Made by a program: the position numbers and the translations under genes
Shown here: positions 1-9,146 of the stretch, in pieces
Numbering within the stretch: the stretch's first letter is position 1
Layout: each line of letters starts with the position of its first letter
DNA from: an uncultured Oscillospiraceae bacterium
Lineage (GTDB): Bacteria > Bacillota > Clostridia > Oscillospirales > Oscillospiraceae
Direction: 5' to 3'
Assembly: GCA_949841465.1 (NCBI GenBank)
Contig: CATKZW010000017.1
Location: 1 to 55,812, forward strand
DNA: 55,812 bases
The notes under the pieces: generated by a model
The model's input: the letters and a program-made list of their open reading frames with translations, nothing else
The model's database searches: none
Told to the model about the DNA's origin: nothing

Positions 1-122
1 AGCCTTTCGGCTCTACGGGAGGAAAGAGAACTTGTCCCTGCTGTCCTACAGCTATTGTATCACGGGCATCTCCAAGCCTGCTGATACTTAAAACCTATTA
101 ACTTGAAACTTATTATACGAGG
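1..122. repeat. Left copy of 122-bp terminal inverted repeat
   Basis: Position i pairs with position 55808-i without mismatch from 1 to 122; position 123 (A) is the first mismatch. The outer end holds a small stem-loop (AGCC-TTTC-GGCT, 1-12). The inner end stops inside the GAGG of the Shine-Dalgarno of the TetR gene. A possible but weak promoter is TTAAAA (88-93), 17 bases, TATTAT (111-116). The same sequence in the other orientation precedes the DASS transporter at the far end of the window, so the two operons share their immediate upstream DNA. Confidence 0.95.
86..115 (+). repeat. Tandem pair of 15-bp direct repeats inside the terminal repeat
   Basis: ACTTAAAACCTATTA (86-100) is followed without gap by ACTTGAAACTTATTA (101-115), 13 of 15 identical. 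The mirror copy is at 55693-55722. Adjacent near-identical 15-mers just upstream of a ribosome binding site look like a tandem protein-binding site (regulator or recombinase), and they overlap the only plausible -35/-10 pair. The binding protein is unknown; the adjacent TetR regulator is one candidate. Confidence 0.6.
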
Positions 123-133
123 AGGAATTCGCC

Positions 134-694
134 ATGGAGCTGCGCGAGCGCATGATCGGCGCGGCCGCCGCACTGTTTCAGGCGGAGGGCCTGCGGTTCA
201 CCATGCAGGAGGTGGCCGATGCTTTGCGCATCAGCAAAAAAACCATTTACACGCTCTACCCATCCAAGGAGGAGCTTCTGATGGACATGGTAGACGATCT
301 GTTCCACCGCATTCATCAGGAAAAGCAGTCGCTGATCGCGACCTCCGGCCCCATCGAGGAGCGGATTAGGTCGGTCATGATCGCTCTGCCGGAGCAGTAT
401 CAAGCGATGGATTTCCGCCTGCTGGGTATGCTGGACGAAAAGTACCCTTCCGTGGCCAACCGGGTACGGCAACACCTGGCGACCAACTGGGAGCCCACCA
501 TCGCCCTGCTGGAGGAAGGGGTGGCGAAGGGCCGCATCCGGCCGGTGTCTATCCCGGTACTGCGGCAGATGGTCACCGCGTCCATCGAAGGTTTCCTTGT
601 AAACGGCGAAAACGGAGCCAGCTACGCGGACACCCTGGCCGCTATGATGGACATCATTATGAACGGAATCAGGAGGAGAGACGATGAGGTATAG
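134..694 (+). CDS. TetR-family transcriptional regulator of the galactoside operon
   Basis: A 186-residue protein with a typical N-terminal TetR helix-turn-helix: residues about 8-50 hold the pattern A-x-x-L-F-x-x-x-G followed by TMQEVADALRISKKTIYTLYPSKEEL. The C-terminal ligand-binding half is not assignable to a known effector. The start follows GAGGAGGAATTC with good spacing. The stop overlaps the start of the GH2 gene, so it is the first gene of a four-gene operon and probably controls it, perhaps by binding the tandem repeats just upstream. Because the same upstream repeat sits before the DASS transporter operon at the other end of the window, it could regulate both; this is inference. 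Confidence 0.85.
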   Translation: MELRERMIGAAAALFQAEGLRFTMQEVADALRISKKTIYTLYPSKEELLMDMVDDLFHRIHQEKQSLIATSGPIEERIRSVMIALPEQYQAMDFRLLGMLDEKYPSVANRVRQHLATNWEPTIALLEEGVAKGRIRPVSIPVLRQMVTASIEGFLVNGENGASYADTLAAMMDIIMNGIRRRDDEV

Positions 695-3035
695 CTTATG
701 CAACAGCTGGGAATTCACCCCCCGGTGGAGCGACGAATTCCTGGCCGGGGGCGGCAAGGCCCAAACCGTCCGCCTGCCCCACACCTGTAAGGAGCTGCCT
801 CTGCACTGCATCGATCCGGAGGACTATCTGATGTTGTGCGGTTACCGCCGGACGCTGGATATCCCCGCCGGACTGGCGGGCAAGCGGCTGTTCCTTCAAC
901 TGGACGGCGCGGCCCACATTGCCACGGTGTACGTCAACGGCGTGGAAGCGGCCACCCACCGCTGCGGCTACACCGCTTTCCGCGTGGAGCTGACAAAGCT
1001 GGTGGAGCCGGGCCAGTCCAACCTGCTGGCAGTCAAGCTGGATACCAGCGAAAACCCGGCCATCCCGCCCTTCGGCTTCGTGGTAGACTACCTCACCTAC
1101 GGCGGGCTGTACCGGGAGGCGTGGTTGGACGTGCGGGAGAGTGGGTATATCACCGATATCTACGTTACCACTCCGTCGCTGACCACGGCAAACGTCAAGG
1201 TGGCCACCGATGGCGCGCCCGATGGGGCAGCGCTGGAGGTCTCCATTTTGGACAACGCGGGGGAAACGGTGTGGACCGGTGCGCCGGGGAAGGCCAAGGT
1301 TCCGAACGCCAAGCCCTGGGACACGGCGCGGCCCAATCTTTACCGCTGTGAGGTCCGCCTCCTGGCCCCGGACGGGATGGAGCTGGACCGGCAGGAGACC
1401 GCCTTCGGCTTCCGCACCGCGCAGTTCAAAGCGGACGGCTTCTACCTCAACGGCAAAAAGACCTTCCTCCGCGGCTTGAACCGCCATCAGAGCTATCCCT
1501 ACGTTGGCTATGCCGCCCCGGAAGCCCTGCAACGGGAGGACGCCCGCATTTTGAAGGAGGAACTGGGCTGCAATGCCGTGCGCACCAGCCATTATCCTCA
1601 AAGCCGGCATTTCATCGACGCGTGCGATCAGCTGGGCCTGCTGGTGTTCACCGAGATCCCCGGCTGGCAGCATATCGGAGACGGGGCGTGGAAGGATCAG
1701 GCCTGCCAGAACACCCGGGAGATGGTTTTGCAATACCGAAACCACCCATCCATCATACTGTGGGGCGTGCGCATCAACGAGAGCCTGGATGACGACGAGT
1801 TTTATACCCGCACCAACGCCATTGCCCATGAACTGGATCCCAGCCGTCAGACCTCCGGCGTGCGGTATCTGGAAAAAAGCAGCCTTTTGGAGGACGTGTA
1901 CGCCTATAACGACTTCTCCCACAACGGCAGGACCCCCGGGGCCAGGCCCAAAAAGGACGTCACGCCGGATATGGAAAAAGCACTCCTCATCTCGGAGTGC
2001 AACGGCCACATGTTCCCCACCAAGCCCTTTGACACCTGGGCGCGGCGGCAGGAGCAGGCCCTGCGCCACCTTCGGGTGCAGGACGCGGCGTGGAAGGAAC
2101 ACGCAGGGTGCTTTGGCTGGTGTATGTTTGACTACCCTACCCACAAGGACTTCGGCTCCGGCGACCGGATCTGCTATCACGGCGTGATGGACGCCTTCCG
2201 GAACCCCAAGCTGGCCGCGGCGGCCTATGCCAGCCAGGGAGAGACGGCCCCAGTGCTGACGGTGGGCTCCTCCATGGACATCGGCGATTACCCGGCGGGA
2301 CGGAGAGGGCGTGTGTACGTGTTTTCCAACGCGGACGAGGTGGCGCTGTATAAAAACGGGGTCTTTGTCACCCGACTGCGCCAAAACCGAAGATCCTCTC
2401 TGCCCCACCCCCCCTTTGTGGTGGATGACACCATTGGCGAACTGCTGGAGAGCCAGGAGGGTTTTCCGCCGGAGAAGGCAAAGCTCCTGCGGGAGTGCCT
2501 GCTGGCAGCGGGCAAATACGGGCTGGCGGGGCTTCCAGCGTCGTATAAGGTCAAAATGGCCTGGTGTATGGTTCGGTACGGCCTGAAATTCCAGGACGGC
2601 GTGGACCTCTACGGCAAATACGTGGCCAACTGGGGAGGCGAGGCCACCAGCTGGCGCTTTGACGGGATCAAGGACGGCAAAACCGTGGCCAGCGTCACCT
2701 GCCGCCCCTCGGCGAAGCTCCATTTGGAGGTAAGGGCCAGCCATACCTCCCTCACCGAGGGGGCCAGCTACGACATGGCCGCGATCCGGGTCCGTATCCT
2801 GGATGGGAACGGGAACCCGGCCCCCTATGCCCAGCTTCCTGTGTCCTTCGCCCTGTCCGGGGACGCGGAGCTGGCAGGCCCCGCCACCGTCACCGCCGAG
2901 GGCGGTATGTGCGGCGCCTATGTGCGCACCCTGGGCACAGCGGGAACCGCCTCCCTTACCGTCCACACGGAACAGACCGGGGACGTGACGGTCAACTTCA
3001 CCATTGAGACCAAGGAGGAAGAAAGATGGATCTGA
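684..3035 (+). CDS. Glycoside hydrolase family 2 (beta-galactosidase/beta-glucuronidase type)
   Basis: A 783-residue GH2 enzyme. Order: N-terminal jelly-roll sugar-binding domain (about 1-160, with the DYLTYGGLYR motif), immunoglobulin-like domain, then TIM barrel (about 240-520) beginning at the FYLNGKKTFLRGLNRHQ segment. The acid/base is expected at Glu366 in the WGVRINES motif and the nucleophile at Glu438 in LISECNG, both present. A C-terminal beta-rich extension (about 560-783) resembles the DUF4982 and Big-like modules of gut GH2 enzymes. There is no signal peptide, so it is cytoplasmic and acts on sugars imported by the symporter encoded next. It overlaps TetR by 11 bases and the symporter by 10, indicating translational coupling. 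Beta-galactosidase is the likeliest activity given the alpha-galactosidase partner; glucuronidase or mannosidase cannot be excluded. Confidence 0.87.
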   Translation: MRYSLCNSWEFTPRWSDEFLAGGGKAQTVRLPHTCKELPLHCIDPEDYLMLCGYRRTLDIPAGLAGKRLFLQLDGAAHIATVYVNGVEAATHRCGYTAFRVELTKLVEPGQSNLLAVKLDTSENPAIPPFGFVVDYLTYGGLYREAWLDVRESGYITDIYVTTPSLTTANVKVATDGAPDGAALEVSILDNAGETVWTGAPGKAKVPNAKPWDTARPNLYRCEVRLLAPDGMELDRQETAFGFRTAQFKADGFYLNGKKTFLRGLNRHQSYPYVGYAAPEALQREDARILKEELGCNAVRTSHYPQSRHFIDACDQLGLLVFTEIPGWQHIGDGAWKDQACQNTREMVLQYRNHPSIILWGVRINESLDDDEFYTRTNAIAHELDPSRQTSGVRYLEKSSLLEDVYAYNDFSHNGRTPGARPKKDVTPDMEKALLISECNGHMFPTKPFDTWARRQEQALRHLRVQDAAWKEHAGCFGWCMFDYPTHKDFGSGDRICYHGVMDAFRNPKLAAAAYASQGETAPVLTVGSSMDIGDYPAGRRGRVYVFSNADEVALYKNGVFVTRLRQNRRSSLPHPPFVVDDTIGELLESQEGFPPEKAKLLRECLLAAGKYGLAGLPASYKVKMAWCMVRYGLKFQDGVDLYGKYVANWGGEATSWRFDGIKDGKTVASVTCRPSAKLHLEVRASHTSLTEGASYDMAAIRVRILDGNGNPAPYAQLPVSFALSGDAELAGPATVTAEGGMCGAYVRTLGTAGTASLTVHTEQTGDVTVNFTIETKEEERWI

Positions 3036-4411
3036 CCTTGAAGCAAAAAGCCGCCTTCGGCATCGGCGCCGTGGGCAAGGACATGGTGTATGCCCTGTCC
3101 GCATCCTATGTGATGTACTTCTATCAGGACGTGCTGGGCCTCAGCGCCACTTTCGTGGGGCTGATTTTGATGGTGGCCCGGGTGTTCGACGCGCTCAACG
3201 ACCCCTTTATGGGGGTGCTGGTGGCAAAAACAAAAAGCCGCTGGGGCCGGTTCCGACCCTGGCTGCTCAGCGGCACCATACTGAACGCGGTGGTGCTCTA
3301 CGCGCTGTTCAACGCCCCCCACGCCGAGGGCGCGGGACTGATGGCCTACTTCGCCGTGGCGTATATCCTCTGGGGCGTCACCTATACCATGATGGACATC
3401 CCCTATTGGTCCATGATCCCCGCTGTCACCAAGACCCCGGCGGACCGGGAAAACCTGTCCGTGGTGGGCCGCACCTGCGCGGGAGTGGGCAGCGCCCTCA
3501 TCGCCATGTTCACTGTCGCGCTGGTGGGGGTGCTGGGGGGTGACAGCGAGCGGGCAGGCTTTGGCCGGTTTGCCCTCATCGTGTCGGTGCTGTTCGTGGC
3601 GGCGGAGATTTTGTGCTGCGTCCTTTTTCAGGAGAACTCCCAGACCGAGATGGAGACCGCCGGGGTAAAGGAGATGTTCACCGCCCTGCTGCGCAACGAT
3701 CAGGCCATGGTGGTGGTGGCCAGCATTGTGCTCATCAACTCCGCACTGTACCTCACCTCCAACTTCATCATTTACTTCTTCAAATATGACTTCGGCGGGG
3801 AGGGTTGGAAAGGCAGCTACACCCTGTTCTCCACCGTGGGCGGGGCGGCCCAGATCCTTGGTATGATGGTGGTCTACCCACTGCTGCGCAGAAAACTGTC
3901 CAATACCCGGATCTTTGCCGTCAGCCTGGTTTCCGCGTTCTGCGCCTATGTGGTCATGCTCGCGTTCCTCTTGGTAGGGTTGTCGGGGCATCTCCCCCTC
4001 CTGCTGATCCCTGGGGTGGTGGTCTTCATCTGCAACGGGATGCTGTCCGTACTCACCACCCTGTTCCTGTCCAACAGCGTAGATTACGGCCAGCTGAAAA
4101 CCGGCCGGCGGGAGGAGAGCGTCATCTTCTCCATGCAGACCTTTGTGGTCAAAGCCGCCTCCGGCGTGGCGGTATTCCTCACCGGGATCGGACTGGACCT
4201 CATCGGTCTGGCGGGCAACACCGACGAAACCGGACCGGTGGCCGTCCAGAGCGCCGGGACTCTGCTGGGTCTGCGTCTGATGATGACGGTGCTGCCCATG
4301 ATCGTGCTGGCCGCGGCGTTTGTGCTGTTCCGAAACAAGTTCACCCTCACCGACCAGCGGGTGGAGGAGATCGGCCGCCAGCTCCGGACCGGGGGTGACG
4401 GTAATGGATAA
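3026..4411 (+). CDS. GPH-family (MelB-like) glycoside:cation symporter
   Basis: A 461-residue membrane protein with about 12 hydrophobic segments. The N-terminal signature FGIGAVGKDMVYALSASYVMYF and the motif DALNDPFMGVLVAKTKSRWGRFRPWLL are hallmarks of the glycoside-pentoside-hexuronide:cation symporter branch of the major facilitator superfamily (MelB, LacS, XynP). It probably takes up the oligosaccharide or glycoside cut by the flanking GH2 and GH36 enzymes, driven by a sodium or proton gradient. The start overlaps the GH2 stop and the end overlaps the GH36 start by 8 bases. Confidence 0.88.
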   Translation: MDLTLKQKAAFGIGAVGKDMVYALSASYVMYFYQDVLGLSATFVGLILMVARVFDALNDPFMGVLVAKTKSRWGRFRPWLLSGTILNAVVLYALFNAPHAEGAGLMAYFAVAYILWGVTYTMMDIPYWSMIPAVTKTPADRENLSVVGRTCAGVGSALIAMFTVALVGVLGGDSERAGFGRFALIVSVLFVAAEILCCVLFQENSQTEMETAGVKEMFTALLRNDQAMVVVASIVLINSALYLTSNFIIYFFKYDFGGEGWKGSYTLFSTVGGAAQILGMMVVYPLLRRKLSNTRIFAVSLVSAFCAYVVMLAFLLVGLSGHLPLLLIPGVVVFICNGMLSVLTTLFLSNSVDYGQLKTGRREESVIFSMQTFVVKAASGVAVFLTGIGLDLIGLAGNTDETGPVAVQSAGTLLGLRLMMTVLPMIVLAAAFVLFRNKFTLTDQRVEEIGRQLRTGGDGNG

Positions 4412-5987
4412 GCTGCTGCGCTGGCGCGTCCTGGTGGGCGGACGCACCCTCACCGGGGTAGTGGACGGGCCGGACGGCGCCGTCCGCATCCGCTGCGGCG
4501 CCCCCGCCGGAACCATTCAGGCAGTCACCGCCATCCTCCCTTGGGAGATGGGCAAGGACGAGCGGGCCTTCTTCAATGGCTATCAGACCTGGACCTATTG
4601 CCCGGAATACGGCAGGCGAGACAAAATCCGGGGGCTGGCCCATGTGCCCAAGCCCCTGCTGGACAAATACGCCTTTGATCGCTACGGAGATTATCACTTC
4701 GTGGACTATCCCAACAAGCAGGGCCTGTTCCACGGCTTTTCCTGGTGCTATTTCCGCCGGGGGGAGCGGTTCTGTCTCATCGCCTCCCTGGATGAGCGGC
4801 CCGGATACACCATCTTCCGATACGACGCGAACCGGGGCCTGCTTACCATCGAGCGGGACTGCGCCGGGGTGGAGCATCCCGGTGGGACGTTTCCCGCCTT
4901 TGACCTGTACTTCGCCGAGGGCACGGAAGCGCAGGTATTCGACGGCTGGTTTGCCGCCATGGGGGTCAAACCCCGGACGGACAAAAAACTGGCGGGCTAT
5001 TCCAGCTGGTATAACCGGTACCAGGACATTACCCAGGAGGCCATTTCCTCCGACCTGGCAGGGTGCAAAACCCTTTTGTCCCCCGGCGACCTGTTCCAGG
5101 TGGACGACGGCTGGGAGCCCCAGGTCGGCGACTGGCTGGAGCCGGACAGTGCGAAATTCCCCAGCGGCATGAAGGCCGTGGCGGAGGAAATCCATGGCGC
5201 GGGCTTTCTGGCGGGGCTGTGGCTGGCCCCCTTTGTGTGCGAGACGGATTCCAGCCTGTACCGGGAACACCCGGACTGGCTGCTGAAGGTCAACGGCCAG
5301 CCCTGGAAATGCGGCGGGAACTGGAGCGGCTTTTACGCTCTGGATATCGACCTGCCGACAGTGCGGGACTATCTGCGCGGCGTCTTTGACCGGGTGCTGA
5401 ATCAGTGGGGCTTCGACCTGGTGAAGCTGGATTTCCTCTATGGCGCGGCCCCCTTCGGCACGAAAACCGAGAGCCGCGCCGGACGGATGGTTCGGGCCAT
5501 GGAGCTGTTGCGGGAGTGGTGCGGGGACAAGCTGATTTTGGGCTGCGGCGTGCCGGTGATGTCGGCCTTCGGTCTGGTGGATTACTGCCGGGTGGGCTGC
5601 GACGTGGGGCTGGACTGGGACGATGTGTGGTATATGCGCCTGTTCCACCGGGAACGGGTGTCCACCAAACAGGCCATCGTCAACACGATCTTCCGCCGCC
5701 AGCTCAACGGCAGAGCCTGGCTCAGCGACCCGGACGTTTTTTTCCTCCGGGAAGAAAACCTGAAACTCACTGCGGAGCAGAAGCAGAAGCTGGCCCGGGT
5801 AAATGCGCTACTGGGCGGGGTGCTGCTCACTTCCGACGATCCGGCGGGCTACAGCCCTGCCGCCCGGGAACAGTATCGCGCCCTGCGTGAACTCAGCCGG
5901 GCGGAGAATATCCGCGTAGACGCAAACCGGGGTCTCTGCGTCATTTATACGATAGGGGGCAAAGAATTTCGGCTCAGTCTGGCATAA
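4404..5987 (+). CDS. Glycoside hydrolase family 36 (alpha-galactosidase, melibiase type)
   Basis: A 527-residue cytoplasmic enzyme. I place the start at ATG 4404, which overlaps the symporter stop; the frame is open further upstream, but only inside the symporter gene. Melibiase-type barrel motifs: GYSSWYNRYQDI, LFQVDDGWEPQVGDW, AGLWLAPFVC, VKLDFLYGA with nucleophile Asp343, and CRVGCDVGLDWD with acid/base Asp400. The protein is shorter than classical 700-residue GH36 enzymes and fits the compact clostridial subgroup. With GH2 and the GPH symporter it forms a utilization unit for galactosides of the raffinose or melibiose type plus beta-galactosides. No clear terminator follows. Confidence 0.85.
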   Translation: MDKLLRWRVLVGGRTLTGVVDGPDGAVRIRCGAPAGTIQAVTAILPWEMGKDERAFFNGYQTWTYCPEYGRRDKIRGLAHVPKPLLDKYAFDRYGDYHFVDYPNKQGLFHGFSWCYFRRGERFCLIASLDERPGYTIFRYDANRGLLTIERDCAGVEHPGGTFPAFDLYFAEGTEAQVFDGWFAAMGVKPRTDKKLAGYSSWYNRYQDITQEAISSDLAGCKTLLSPGDLFQVDDGWEPQVGDWLEPDSAKFPSGMKAVAEEIHGAGFLAGLWLAPFVCETDSSLYREHPDWLLKVNGQPWKCGGNWSGFYALDIDLPTVRDYLRGVFDRVLNQWGFDLVKLDFLYGAAPFGTKTESRAGRMVRAMELLREWCGDKLILGCGVPVMSAFGLVDYCRVGCDVGLDWDDVWYMRLFHRERVSTKQAIVNTIFRRQLNGRAWLSDPDVFFLREENLKLTAEQKQKLARVNALLGGVLLTSDDPAGYSPAAREQYRALRELSRAENIRVDANRGLCVIYTIGGKEFRLSLA

Positions 5988-6311
5988 CAGGCCCCGCGCG
6001 GACGGCGCACCCCCATAACGCCGCCGAGCCGCCTCAGATGATCATGATTTGGAGCTGCACGCAGTGTGGGATATCTGGCATCGGGGAACCGTTGCCCCAC
6101 AACGCTTTTCAGAAATAGTGATTTCGTAGTGACAAGCCAAAAATCTCCTGATTTCCGGTGAAATTAGGAGATTTTGCTTGCTTTTTGTTCGATTTGCTTT
6201 GCTCAAAATTTTTGCGTTTTCGATTTGACCCAAACAAGACCCATACCAGAAATTTTTGCGGAAGTACCGGGCTGGTTTGCTCGGTACTTCCGCATTCTTT
6301 TTCTGTATTTT
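5988..6311. other. Non-coding interval with two strong hairpins
   Basis: No credible gene is seen. The first hairpin, 6140-6175, has arms AAAATCTCCTgATTTC and GAAATtAGGAGATTTT around CGGT. The second, 6258-6293, has perfect 12-bp arms GCGGAAGTACCG and CGGTACTTCCGC, followed on the plus strand by ATTCTTTTT. They lie at the 3' side of a truncated tyrosine integrase, so they may be terminators, or part of the attachment or end structure of the former integrative element. The base composition is clearly more AT-rich than the flanking glycosidase genes. Confidence 0.6.
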
Positions 6312-7080
6312 TTACACTGCTTGGGCGATGAAGCTGCCCATCCGCTGGGCCGCTTCTTTCTGCATCTCTCCGGTGACGTGGGTGTAGGTGTCCAGCGTGA
6401 AGCCTGCGCTGTAGTGGCCCAGGATGCTGGAGACCGTTTTGGCGTCCACTCCCTGCTGGATCGCCAAGGTGGCGAAGGTGTGTCTCAGACCGAGGAAGGG
6501 GATATTTTCGGTGATTCCGGCCTTCTTCAGCAGGGTTTTGTGCAGCCGCCCGATGCAATCCGGGCCATAGAGCTTGCTTGTCACCGGGGAGGGAAACATG
6601 ATCGGGTTGCTGGGGTGCTTGCTATGCTCCTGGATTAGCAGGTCGATGGTTTCCTGCGGTAGGTAGATCGTCCGCACCGAGTTGGCGGTCTTGGGTTGGG
6701 TCACTTTTACCTCGCCGTTGATCCGTCCAGCGGATTTGGAGATGGCCAACGTCTGGTTTTCCAGGTCAAGGTCATCCCAGAGGAGGGCTACCAGTTCTCC
6801 TCGGCGGATGCCCGTGGTTAGCTCCAGGTAGAACATCGGCAGTACGCCGTGTTCATCCGCCGCACTGAGGTAGGCGCTGATTTTCTCCGCCGGGAGAGTG
6901 TGCATCTCTTTCTTTTCCTTGGGTGGCAACTTGCACCCTGCGGCGGGGTTATAGGGAATCAGTCGTTCCTGCACTGCCTGGTCCAGACACTGGCGGAGCA
7001 TGGCATGGAGGCCGCGGATGGTTTTGGCGCTCAGGCTGAGGTCTTTCATGCCTTCGTAGCTCTTTACCCTGCCTTTGGCC
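6312..7080 (-). pseudogene. N-terminally truncated tyrosine recombinase (integrase)
   Basis: The last ~250 residues of a Tn916/phage-type integrase. The catalytic domain is complete: Arg in TGIRRGELVAL, Lys region near SKSAGRINGEV, H-x-x-R in GLRHTFA, His in LGHYS, and the nucleophile Tyr in TLDTYTHVT. The N-terminal arm-binding and most of the core-binding domain are missing; homology begins near GRVKSYEG and stops at about 7080, where DNA of a GH3 gene on the opposite strand begins. The open frame continues into that DNA but is not integrase there. It is probably non-functional and marks the edge of a decayed integrative element. Confidence 0.85.
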
Positions 7081-8161
7081 TTGACGCCATTCTCTGGGTG
7101 GGCACGCCGGGGATGAACGGCTTTCTGGGTGTGGCGGACGTTCTGTCCGGCGCGGTCAACCCCAGCGGTCACCTGCCCGACACCTTTGTGGTCAATGTGA
7201 CCTCTAACCCCGCCATGCTCAACTTTGGAATCATGACCTATACCAACTACTCTCAGGCTAGCTCTGATTTGGTGGAGGCCGACAAGGGGAAGCATTGGAA
7301 CGACCTGATCGACACCGGCTTCCACTGGGGCGAGTGGCTGGAGCCCGGCAGTAGCCTGCTAGCCGGGGCGCTGAAGGGCTTTACGGTCCCAGACGTAGAG
7401 GTGGCCAGCGCCTATTACGCCTGGTCCGCCGGAAAGCTGGCGGAGATCGCGGCCATTCTCGGGAAAGCCGATGATGCCAAGCGTTATGCCCAGCTCAGTG
7501 ACCGGGTGAAAGCGTCCTACCGCAAGGAGTTTTTGCCGAACGGAAAGGTCAACTCCAAGCGCCAGTGCCGGTATGTGCGGCCCATCGCGCTGGACCTGGC
7601 AGAGGAACAGGACAAAGCCGCCATCGTGCGGGAGCTGAACGCTGCTGTCATTGCCAATCAGTACCGCATCGGCACAGGTTTCCTGTCTACGCCCCACATC
7701 TGCAATGTTCTCTCCGACTATGGCTACGGGGAAACCGCTTACCGTCTGCTGGAAAACGAGGAGCAGCCCGGCTGGCTGTACGAGGTCAACCAAGCGCTAC
7801 CACCGTGTGGGAGAACTGGTACGGCAAGGACGAGCGCGGCAAGCCCACCAACTCCCTGAACCACTATTCCCCCGGAGCCATCGTCGGCTGGCTTTACAGC
7901 CGCAGCGCCAAAATTCAGCCCCTGGAGCCGGGATTTGAGAAGATCCTCATCGCCCCGGTTGTGGGCGGCAGCTTTCTCTATGTGAAATGCAGCTATGAGA
8001 GCGCCGCTGGTCTGATCCGCTCCGACTGGGAGCAGCAGGGAGATCAATTCCGGCTCAGCATCGACGTACCCCGGCCCGCTCGGGTGAAGCTGCCCGATGG
8101 GACGGTCCATGAAGTAGAGTCCGGAACCCATGAATTCACCTGCGGCGTCAAGGAGGCGTAG
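7081..8161 (+). pseudogene. Chimeric GH3-GH78 remnant with frameshift
   Basis: From about 7081 to 7236 the translation matches part of a GH3 C-terminal domain (LWVGTPGMNGF, GAVNPSGHLPDTF, NFGIMTYTN), parallel to the same region of the GH3 gene at 13949. At about 7238 it switches in frame to the C-terminal half of a GH78 alpha-L-rhamnosidase (GKHWNDLIDTGFHWGEW, YRIGTGFLSTPHICNVLSDYGY, GWLYEVNQ). At about 7796 one base is missing: the expected GGCGCT reads GCGCT. The rest of GH78 (ATTVWENWYGKDERG to the TAG at 8159) continues in the next frame. Both N-termini are lost. It is a deletion-fusion product and not a working enzyme. Confidence 0.85.
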
Positions 8162-8164
8162 GAA

Positions 8165-9130
8165 ATGTTCACAGCAGAAAGCAAGATCAGGGACATTGCA
8201 AGGCAGCCGGAGTTTGCGGGATATGAGTACATGGCCGGCGCGTTCCCCGGCATCGGCGGTGTGATTTCCGGCATGATGAAGATCAAAACCATGTGCAAAA
8301 TGGTGGGCACATGGAACCCCCAGGACATAGCGGAAGGCTTGAACTACCTCTCCATGAAAGCCCGGGCGGGAAAGGTCTTTCACCACATCTACAGCGAGGC
8401 GGAACGGCAGGCCGACCCCAGCAAAGGTCTCACTGGGATTGCCGCTCTTACCCCTCCGCAAAAAAGCAAATTTGTCATTGTGTGCGCTGGCGGTGGATAC
8501 TCGTCCGTCTGCTCTACGGTGGAGGCTTACCCCGTTATCAAACAGCTCAACGCCATGGGTTACGCGGCCTTTTCCATGCAGTACCGTTGCGGAAAGGACG
8601 CAAAAGCCCCCAATCCCATGGACGATCTTGCCCAGGCGGTCCGCTACATCCTGGATCACGCGGATGAGCTAAACGTGGAGCGGGAGGGTTACGCCGTCAT
8701 GGGCTTCTCGGCGGGCGGACACCTGGCCGCGTCCTTCGGTACGGAAAGCCTGGGCTATGCCCACTACGGACTGCCCGCGCCGTCTGCGATGATTCTGGCC
8801 TACCCGGTGATCACCATGGGTGGGAAAACCCACGGGGGCTCCAAAAGTCTCCTCATCGGGAAAAAGGCCGACCCTGCTACCGTTCGGGCTTACTCCGTTG
8901 AGCTCCAGGTCACAGACAAATATCCCGCCTCCTACGTGTGGCAGTTCGACCACGACAACATGGTCCCGGTGGAGAACAGCCAAATGATCGTCAGAGCGAT
9001 CAAGGCGGAAGGGGTCGCCTGCGAGTACGAGACCTTCCCCGGCACCAGCCACGGCGTGGGCCTGGGGACCGGCACCCCCGCCGAAGGCTGGCTGGAGCGG
9101 GCTGTGTCATTCTGGCAGGCCCATTCCTAA
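8165..9130 (+). CDS. Alpha/beta-hydrolase, acetyl-esterase type
   Basis: A 321-residue protein. The serine-hydrolase elements are complete: oxyanion loop VCAGGGYSSV, nucleophile elbow GFSAGG with Ser182, acid in QFDHDNMVP (Asp262 or Asp264), and His296 in GTSHGVGLG. There is no signal peptide. It resembles BD-FAE/carbohydrate-esterase-like hydrolases found in plant glycan or rhamnoside loci, so deacetylation of a sugar or glycoside is plausible; the substrate is not visible in the sequence. AAGGAGG precedes the ATG and the gene starts 3 bases after the stop of the GH78 remnant, so it was the last gene of the damaged operon and is itself intact. Confidence 0.82.
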   Translation: MFTAESKIRDIARQPEFAGYEYMAGAFPGIGGVISGMMKIKTMCKMVGTWNPQDIAEGLNYLSMKARAGKVFHHIYSEAERQADPSKGLTGIAALTPPQKSKFVIVCAGGGYSSVCSTVEAYPVIKQLNAMGYAAFSMQYRCGKDAKAPNPMDDLAQAVRYILDHADELNVEREGYAVMGFSAGGHLAASFGTESLGYAHYGLPAPSAMILAYPVITMGGKTHGGSKSLLIGKKADPATVRAYSVELQVTDKYPASYVWQFDHDNMVPVENSQMIVRAIKAEGVACEYETFPGTSHGVGLGTGTPAEGWLERAVSFWQAHS

Positions 9131-9146
9131 GAAAAACAGCGCTGTC

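Noticed and set aside
6558-7325. Integrase frame extending to 7325
   Set aside because: The residues beyond about 7080 are antisense of the GH3 remnant and do not resemble an integrase.
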